A stretch of DNA of 6,235 nucleotides. It comes from Bifidobacteriaceae bacterium (GTDB lineage Bacteria; Actinomycetota; Actinomycetes; Actinomycetales; WQXJ01). Position 1 is the first letter of the stretch; the number at the start of each line of letters is the position of its first letter. Shown here piece by piece: positions 1 to 4,800 of this stretch. Made by a program: the position numbers and the translations under genes. The notes under the pieces are model-generated. The model ran no database searches and had not been told where the DNA came from. It was given only the letters and a program-made list of their open reading frames with translations. The stretch lies in contig JAISBQ010000363.1 of the NCBI GenBank assembly GCA_031266115.1, positions 1 to 6,235 on the forward strand. Direction: 5' to 3'.

Positions 1-617
1 ATGGCACCGACTGCGTTGCCGATCTGCATGGCGAAGACGGCTCCACCGATGGATCGCATCGCATCTTGAAGACCAGCAGCAACGTCGCCCGGACCCTGGT
101 CGCCGCGGTGGGCGATCGCCGCGCCGAGGGCGCCCGACACGCTGGTGGCGACCGGACTAACCATGCGTTGCCAGGCCGTCCAGGTCGTTTCGATCCACTG
201 GGCGGCGCTCAGAGCTACCCTTGGGCCTCCCGAGGCCGGGAAATCCGTGACGCTATCGAGCCACAGGTCGGCGACGCCGAGCGCGTCGGAGACGTGGCGC
301 GCCGCCAGCGCAGATATCGATGGATCGCCGCCCCCGATGGCAGCCTCGCGCGCCAGATCGTGCGCCGTATCCCAGTTGACAGCCTGGCCGTCCGGCGGCC
401 CCGCCATGATCCGGCGTAGCCTGTCGAGCAGGAAGGCCTGACCCGCGGCCCCGTCGGGCAACCCTGTGATCTCACCGAATGCGCGCGGATCGACACCGGC
501 GGCTCGCAGGGCCTCCATCACCTCGTCCGTGCGATCGGCGAACATCGACCGCAGAAAGCGCTCGAACTCGGGGGGAAGCTCGGGAGGAATGCCATCTGGT
601 GTGCCGCCATCGTCCAT
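1..617 (-). CDS. DUF2342 zinc-dependent metalloprotease-like protein, N-terminal part (runs off window)
   Basis: The reading frame opens at the ATG whose complement lies at 615-617 and stays open for 205 codons to the left edge, so the C-terminal part is outside the window. Family blocks I recognise are VNWDTAHDLAR (residues 80-90), VADLWLD (115-121), WIETTWTAWQRMVSPVA (141-157) and MRSIGGAVFAMQIGNAVGA (187-205). They match the DUF2342 family of actinobacterial proteins, sometimes labelled F420-biosynthesis-associated or zinc-dependent hydrolases. In the family, the HExxH zinc motif lies further toward the C-terminus and cannot be seen here. No signal peptide or membrane segment is present, so it is probably cytoplasmic. 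The first 20 residues are rich in Pro, Gly and Glu. The gene is divergent from the PDZ/S16 protease gene, an arrangement I recall from mycobacteria. There is no Shine-Dalgarno sequence, and a -10-like TAGCGT sits six bases before the ATG, so a leaderless transcript is likely. The physiological substrate is unknown. Confidence 0.88.
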   Translation of the reverse strand, partial: MDDGGTPDGIPPELPPEFERFLRSMFADRTDEVMEALRAAGVDPRAFGEITGLPDGAAGQAFLLDRLRRIMAGPPDGQAVNWDTAHDLAREAAIGGGDPSISALAARHVSDALGVADLWLDSVTDFPASGGPRVALSAAQWIETTWTAWQRMVSPVATSVSGALGAAIAHRGDQGPGDVAAGLQDAMRSIGGAVFAMQIGNAVGA

Positions 618-623
618 GGGTCA

Positions 624-629
624 ACGCTA
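624..629 (-). promoter_or_regulatory. Candidate leaderless -10 element for the DUF2342 gene
   Basis: Read on the minus strand the hexamer is TAGCGT, fitting the actinobacterial TANNNT -10 pattern. It is followed by six bases (TGACCC) and then the ATG at 617. That spacing puts transcription initiation at or next to the start codon. No purine-rich ribosome binding site lies between, which supports leaderless translation. I see no good -35 match about 17 bases further upstream, so the call rests on the -10 and its spacing. Confidence 0.45.
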
Positions 630-712
630 CGGGACATCCCATCCCCCGCGGGCCCGAGCGTCACGCAGCGACCTCGTGAGGGAACCTCGAGGCGCTGGGG
701 ACGGCGGTGCGG

Positions 713-718
713 CAGGAT
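713..718 (+). promoter_or_regulatory. Candidate -10 element for the PDZ/S16 protease gene
   Basis: CAGGAT resembles the frequent actinobacterial -10 sequence TAGGAT with one mismatch at the first base. Seven bases separate it from the GTG at 726, again the spacing of a leaderless message. The stretch AGGGCGG just before GTG is too close to act as a normal ribosome binding site. No convincing -35 is visible. Confidence 0.3.
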
Positions 719-725
719 AGGGCGG

Positions 726-1766
726 GTGGCGCGCACACATCACCCATCGCGAGGACGGACCCTGACCATCTCGGGGACGGTGACGATGGCGCTCATCCTG
801 CTTCTGGTGATACTTCCCGTCCCGTACGTGGTAGAGATGCCAGGACCCACCGTCGATGTGCTCGGCGAGACCGGCGACGTGGAGTTGATTCAGGTCCCCG
901 ATCCCCCGGAACATCCCGTCACCGGTCAACTGCGGCTGACAACAGTCAGCACGCACGGGTCAGACCATGATCTGACCGTGGGTGAGGCGATTATGCGTTG
1001 GCTGTCCTCGGCCGACCAGGTCATCCCCTATGAGGCTGCCTACCCGCGCTCGTTCACCCGCGCGGAGCGCGAGACCCGTTCGGCCCAACAGATGGCCTCG
1101 TCCCAGGAGCTGGCCAGTGTGGCGGCGCTGAACGAATTGGGCATCGGCGTCGAACTGCGGATAGTCGACGCAGTGGGCGAGGCGGCGTCACGGGTGCTGA
1201 AGCCCGATGATGTGCTCGTGGCGATCGACGGCACCGATCTGCGGGACTTCGAGCACCTGCTTGAGGTGCTGAACGCCATACCGGCTGGCACGTCGATTGA
1301 GATTGCGATCCGCCGGGACGGGCGGGAACACGTGGTCACGATGGCGACCGAGGACGATGGCGAAGGTCGGGCCCGCATGGGTGTCACCGTGGGATTCGCG
1401 TTGCCCGTGGATGTGCGCTTCGGCGTGGAGGGGATCGGCGGGTCGAGCGCCGGGCTGATCTTCGCACTCGGGATCGTGGACAAACTCGGCCCCACGGATC
1501 TCGCGGACAGCCGAATTGTTGCGGGAACCGGCACCATCGACGCCGACGGAAACATCGGCCCGATCGGCGGCATCCAACAGAAGATGGTGGCCGCGCGCCG
1601 AGACGGTGCCGAGCTGTTCCTCGCGCCCGAGAAAAACTGCCCTGACGTGCGCGGCTCCGTCCCACGAGGGCTCACAGTCGCCTCGGTCGCCACGCTCGCA
1701 GACGCCCTCGACGCCCTGCGCGGCATCCGCGACCGGTCTATGGACACTCTCGATACCTGTCAGTGA
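726..1766 (+). CDS. Membrane-anchored PDZ domain / Lon-type (S16) serine protease, YlbL family
   Basis: Complete 346-residue protein. A short basic N-terminus leads into one transmembrane segment (about residues 19-36), followed by the family-typical VEMPGPTVDVLG (36-47), so the rest should lie outside the membrane. A PDZ-like domain covers roughly residues 130-205, with LKPDDVLVAIDG (158-169) as its most recognisable part. A Lon-type proteolytic domain follows at about 215-335. The presumed catalytic Ser241 lies in GGSSAGL and Lys286 in GGIQQKMVAA, 45 residues apart, close to the spacing of the Lon Ser/Lys dyad. There is no ATPase domain, as expected for YlbL-type proteins. Related proteins are thought to cleave membrane or envelope substrates; in Bacillus YlbL is linked to degradation of a cell-division inhibitor after DNA damage, but that role should not be assumed here. 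The GTG start was chosen because it gives a normal N-terminus before the membrane helix and fits a leaderless promoter; ATG 786 would cut into the helix. Length is ordinary for the family. Confidence 0.92.
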   Translation: MARTHHPSRGRTLTISGTVTMALILLLVILPVPYVVEMPGPTVDVLGETGDVELIQVPDPPEHPVTGQLRLTTVSTHGSDHDLTVGEAIMRWLSSADQVIPYEAAYPRSFTRAERETRSAQQMASSQELASVAALNELGIGVELRIVDAVGEAASRVLKPDDVLVAIDGTDLRDFEHLLEVLNAIPAGTSIEIAIRRDGREHVVTMATEDDGEGRARMGVTVGFALPVDVRFGVEGIGGSSAGLIFALGIVDKLGPTDLADSRIVAGTGTIDADGNIGPIGGIQQKMVAARRDGAELFLAPEKNCPDVRGSVPRGLTVASVATLADALDALRGIRDRSMDTLDTCQ

Positions 1767-1767
1767 G

Positions 1768-1781
1768 GCGACCTCGGTCGC
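1768..1781. promoter_or_regulatory. 14-bp palindrome, possible operator upstream of the GH3 gene
   Basis: GCGACC-TC-GGTCGC is a perfect inverted repeat with six-base arms and a two-base centre. It begins one base after the stop codon of the protease gene and ends four bases before the TACACT -10 candidate, so it occupies the -35/spacer region. That is a classic place for a repressor to bind, and sugar-hydrolase genes in Actinobacteria are often controlled by LacI-type repressors with short palindromic operators. The centre is TC rather than the CG usual for LacI sites, so the family of any binding protein is open. A two-base loop and no T-run argue against a terminator. Confidence 0.35.
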
Positions 1782-1785
1782 GTCG

Positions 1786-1791
1786 TACACT
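1786..1791 (+). promoter_or_regulatory. Candidate -10 element (TACACT) upstream of the GH3 gene
   Basis: TACACT matches TANNNT. Eight bases (TCCCCGCT) separate it from ATG 1800, which would put the transcript start at or just before that ATG. The sequence 17 bases upstream (GTGAGG) is not a good -35, so the promoter may need an activator or may be weak. It is the most plausible promoter in the gap between the protease and the GH3 gene. Confidence 0.4.
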
Positions 1792-1799
1792 TCCCCGCT

Positions 1800-1850
1800 A
1801 TGGGCCGCATATTCGGCGCGTTGGCGCGCCGCGCGGCCGCGAACGATTGA
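1800..1850 (+). CDS. Possible 16-residue leaderless upstream ORF (leader peptide)
   Basis: ATG at 1800 opens a 16-codon frame ending in TGA at 1848-1850 and encoding MGRIFGALARRAAAND. No ribosome binding site precedes it, but the TACACT hexamer ends eight bases before the ATG, the geometry of a leaderless start. It ends 13 bases before ATG 1863 and 50 bases before ATG 1900. It lies in the same frame as the GH3 protein, separated from it by the TGA. If translated, it could deliver ribosomes to the region or act as a leader; I see no run of a single regulatory amino acid beyond Ala and Arg. A frame this short can arise by chance, so this is a weak call. Confidence 0.22.
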   Translation: MGRIFGALARRAAAND

Positions 1851-1862
1851 AGCCTGGCGCAG

Positions 1863-4800
1863 ATGCGGCCCGGCACGTCACCGAAAGGATGCACTCATCA
1901 TGATGTCTCATCGAGACGCCCCCTCCCCCGCCCGAATTGGCAGGTAGGCGGGCCTAACACTCGCAGGCGTTGGCGGTCACGGGCCGTCGCGACCTGCACC
2001 ACCACCGGCCTGGTGCTGGGCGCCCTGGTTGTCCCGCTGGCAACCATCACCCCGGCAGCCGCCGATCCGCCCACCACCGTCTATCTGGACGATTCGGGCA
2101 CATATTCCTTCGAAGAGCGGGCCGCCGATCTCCTCAGCCGGATGACGCGCCAGGAGAAGGTCCTGCAGCTTCAGGCCACGCGGCCCGGTGCGGGCGGTTC
2201 CATTGCTCCCGCTATTGCGCGCCTGGGTCTCAAGGCGTATTCCTACTGGAACGAGGCCCTGCATGGCATAGCCCGCAATGGCGAGGCCACACTGTTCCCC
2301 ACGGGTCTGGGCATCGCCTCGACGTGGAACCCGGACCTGGTCCTGGAGATGGGCCAAGCGATCTCCGATGAGGGCCGCGCCAAGTCCAACACCGGGGACG
2401 TGGGCGCGGGACTGACCTATTTCTCACCCACCATCAATATGTCGCGAGACCCCCGCTGGGGCCGTGCCGAAGAGGCGTACGGCGAGGATCCCTATCTCAC
2501 GGGCGTGATCGGCGGCGCGTTTGTCGACGGAATGCAAGGCGGAGATCCCACCTATACGAAGTCGATCACCACGCCCAAGCACTATGCGGCAAACAATTCC
2601 GAGCAGAATCGGCGCACTGGTTCGTCCAACATGTCGGAACAGGCGTTGCGGGAATACTATCTACCAGCCTATGGCGTGGTGGCTGGCGAACACAAAGCGG
2701 GATCGTTGATGACCGCTTACAATGCGGTTAATGGTATGCCCATGGTGGTCAATTCCGAACTCCTGGAAACCATCCTGCGCCGCACATGGGGTTTCGATGG
2801 GTATGTCGTCAGCGACTGCACCGCGGTTCCCGATCTGACTGGTCAACGGTCGTGGCGTCCAGCCGAATTAGGTGGGCGTGTGGTCACCGCAACAGAGGCC
2901 GTCGCCTACACCATCAAAGCGGGTAATGATCTTGACTGTCGGGGTGTTGCCTTCGCCGCGAGCCTGCCAGGCGCAATCGACGAAGGGGTGATGACTGAGG
3001 ACGATATGGATGTCGCGTTGCACCGGGTGCTCACCGCACGGATGCGACTCGGCGAATTCGACTCCGACGTAGTCTGGGCCTCAGCCGCCTATTCCACGAG
3101 CAACCAGATCTCCTCCGCCTCCCACCTCGCCACCGCGCAAACCATGTCCGATGAGGCTCTGGTTCTGCTGCGCAACGAGGCACCTCCTGGCGCGAGCACT
3201 CCAATGCTTCCGCTACCCGCTGCCGACGCGAGCGGCATAGTCGTGGTCGGCGACCAGGCGGACGAACTGATCTTTGGCGACTATTCGCCGGCCTCCATCG
3301 CCGCGGCGGATCGGGGCAACTCACCGCTCAACGGTGTCATCGCCGCCGCCCGGAGCATCGAACCGGCCGCGTCCGTCCCCTACATCGCGGCAACCGCTAC
3401 GAACGCGGGAACAGCCTCCCCCAACGTGGAGAAAGTTGAGTTCCTCAACTCCTCCGGTACGGTGGTCCGTACCGCCCTGGCCTCGGAGTTCACCGACCTG
3501 TCAACCGGATACACCCAGGCCGGAGGCTATCTTGATGGTGTTAGCGCCGGAGTGGCGGGCCGGTTCTCCATCCCGAACGTCGACTGCGACTCATTCGCGC
3601 AGTACCGCGTGTACGCCGCTGGGACCGCCGGAGCGGTCGCGCAAGGCAAGTTCGATATCTACTACGGCTCCACCACCGGACCCAAGGTCGGCGTCGTGCC
3701 CGTGGGCCCCACCGCCTCAGGGACGGACTTCCAACCCACCAGTGCCCCGTTCCTCGATGGCGGTTACAACGGGGTGCAGCCCCTGGTATTCGCGTACTCG
3801 TTCGATGCCGCTGCCGGCCTCACCGAGGTAGAACAGAACACCATCCGCAATGCCTCCGCCGTCGTGGTGGTTGTCGGGACGCGCCAATCCGACGCCGGGG
3901 AATCCGGCGGAGATCGGAGCAGCGTCGACTTCCGCCGGCAAGGCGCCCTGCCTGCCATGGTCGCCGCTCTCAACCCGCGCACCATTGTCTACATCCAGTC
4001 GGTCGCCCAGATGAACATCGAGAGTTTCAAGGATGTGGTACCGGCGATCTTGTGGTCCACGTACAACGGCCAGAAGCAAGGCCCGGCCCTCGGGCGGACC
4101 ATCTTCGGTCTGGATGGGACCAACCCTTCAGGGAAACTGCCCTTCACGTGGTATTCGTCCATGTCTCAGATTCCGGGAATCCTCGACTATTCCATCACCG
4201 CTACCGGATCGAATAAGGGCCGCACCTACCGGTATTTCACCGGCGATGTCACGTACCCGTTCGGATGGGGTCTGAGCTATTCCCAGTTCACCTATGCCAA
4301 TCTCGCGATCAGCGCACCCACCGCCACACCCAATGACACCCTAGATGTCACCGTGGACGTGACCAACGCCTCGGGGCCCGCTGGCGCCACCGTGGTGGAG
4401 CTATACGCCAGTTCCCCGGGCGCCGACGGCCAGTCGCGTCCCTTTGCCCGGTTGGCCGGGTTCGACAAGGTACACCTTGCCCAGGGCGCCACCGAGACCG
4501 TGCATCTGACACTAGACGTGTCCGATTTGTGGTTCTGGGACTCCACCACCCATCGCGAGACCTTCGACCAAGGCACCTGGACCCTGAGCGTGGGAGGGAG
4601 CCACGGCGACGCGGCCCAGTCGGCATCGTTCACCATGACGGGGTCCTCCACCAAGCACGTGGAGACCGTCACCGCGATTCCCACTGGGGTAATCCTCGAC
4701 CTCACCACACCGGCCAATACCATCGATGCTCGCCTGTCCGCCGTGGCGAACGACCAGTCGTTCTATGACCTGGACACCGTCACCGTCACCTATGCGACAT

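Noticed and set aside
668..676. GCGACCTCG here is repeated at 1768-1776 in the other intergenic region, a possible shared regulator site
   Set aside because: The match is only nine GC-rich bases, and the upstream copy lacks the inverted half found at 1768-1781, so chance is a sufficient explanation.
1040..1747. Long antisense open frame (235 codons) across the protease gene
   Set aside because: It is a mirror of the GC-rich plus-strand codons, rich in Ser, Arg and Pro with no recognisable domain, and the plus-strand gene there has clear catalytic motifs.
1823..1840. Adjacent GGCGCGCC and GCGGCCGC (AscI and NotI sites), suggesting a cloning scar
   Set aside because: Both are GC-only octamers expected by chance in GC-rich intergenic DNA, and no other vector-like sequence surrounds them.
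1767..1862. Possible intrinsic terminator after the protease gene
   Set aside because: GC-rich inverted repeats exist, but none has a reasonable loop followed by a T-run.
1516..1947. Plus-strand open frame (143 codons) overlapping the protease 3' end and running into the GH3 leader
   Set aside because: Most of it overlaps the S16 domain in another frame with low-complexity Arg/Pro/Ser composition. Only its last 15 codons, from ATG 1900, are of interest, and those are treated as the GH3 start problem.
1971..1991. Twin-arginine (Tat) export signal
   Set aside because: RRRW-R-S has paired arginines and an aromatic residue but lacks the hydrophobic residue and lysine of the consensus, so a Sec signal is the simpler reading.
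1970..2371. Open frame starting TTG 1970, considered as a possible gene or alternative start
   Set aside because: Its translation is Gly/Arg/His-rich and unlike any family, while the overlapping frame gives the signal peptide and GH3 N-terminal motifs.
4292..4723. Antisense open frame of 143 codons opposite the Fn3-like and first Ig-like region
   Set aside because: No ribosome site or family signal is visible, and the plus strand encodes a recognisable Fn3-like domain continuous with the enzyme.
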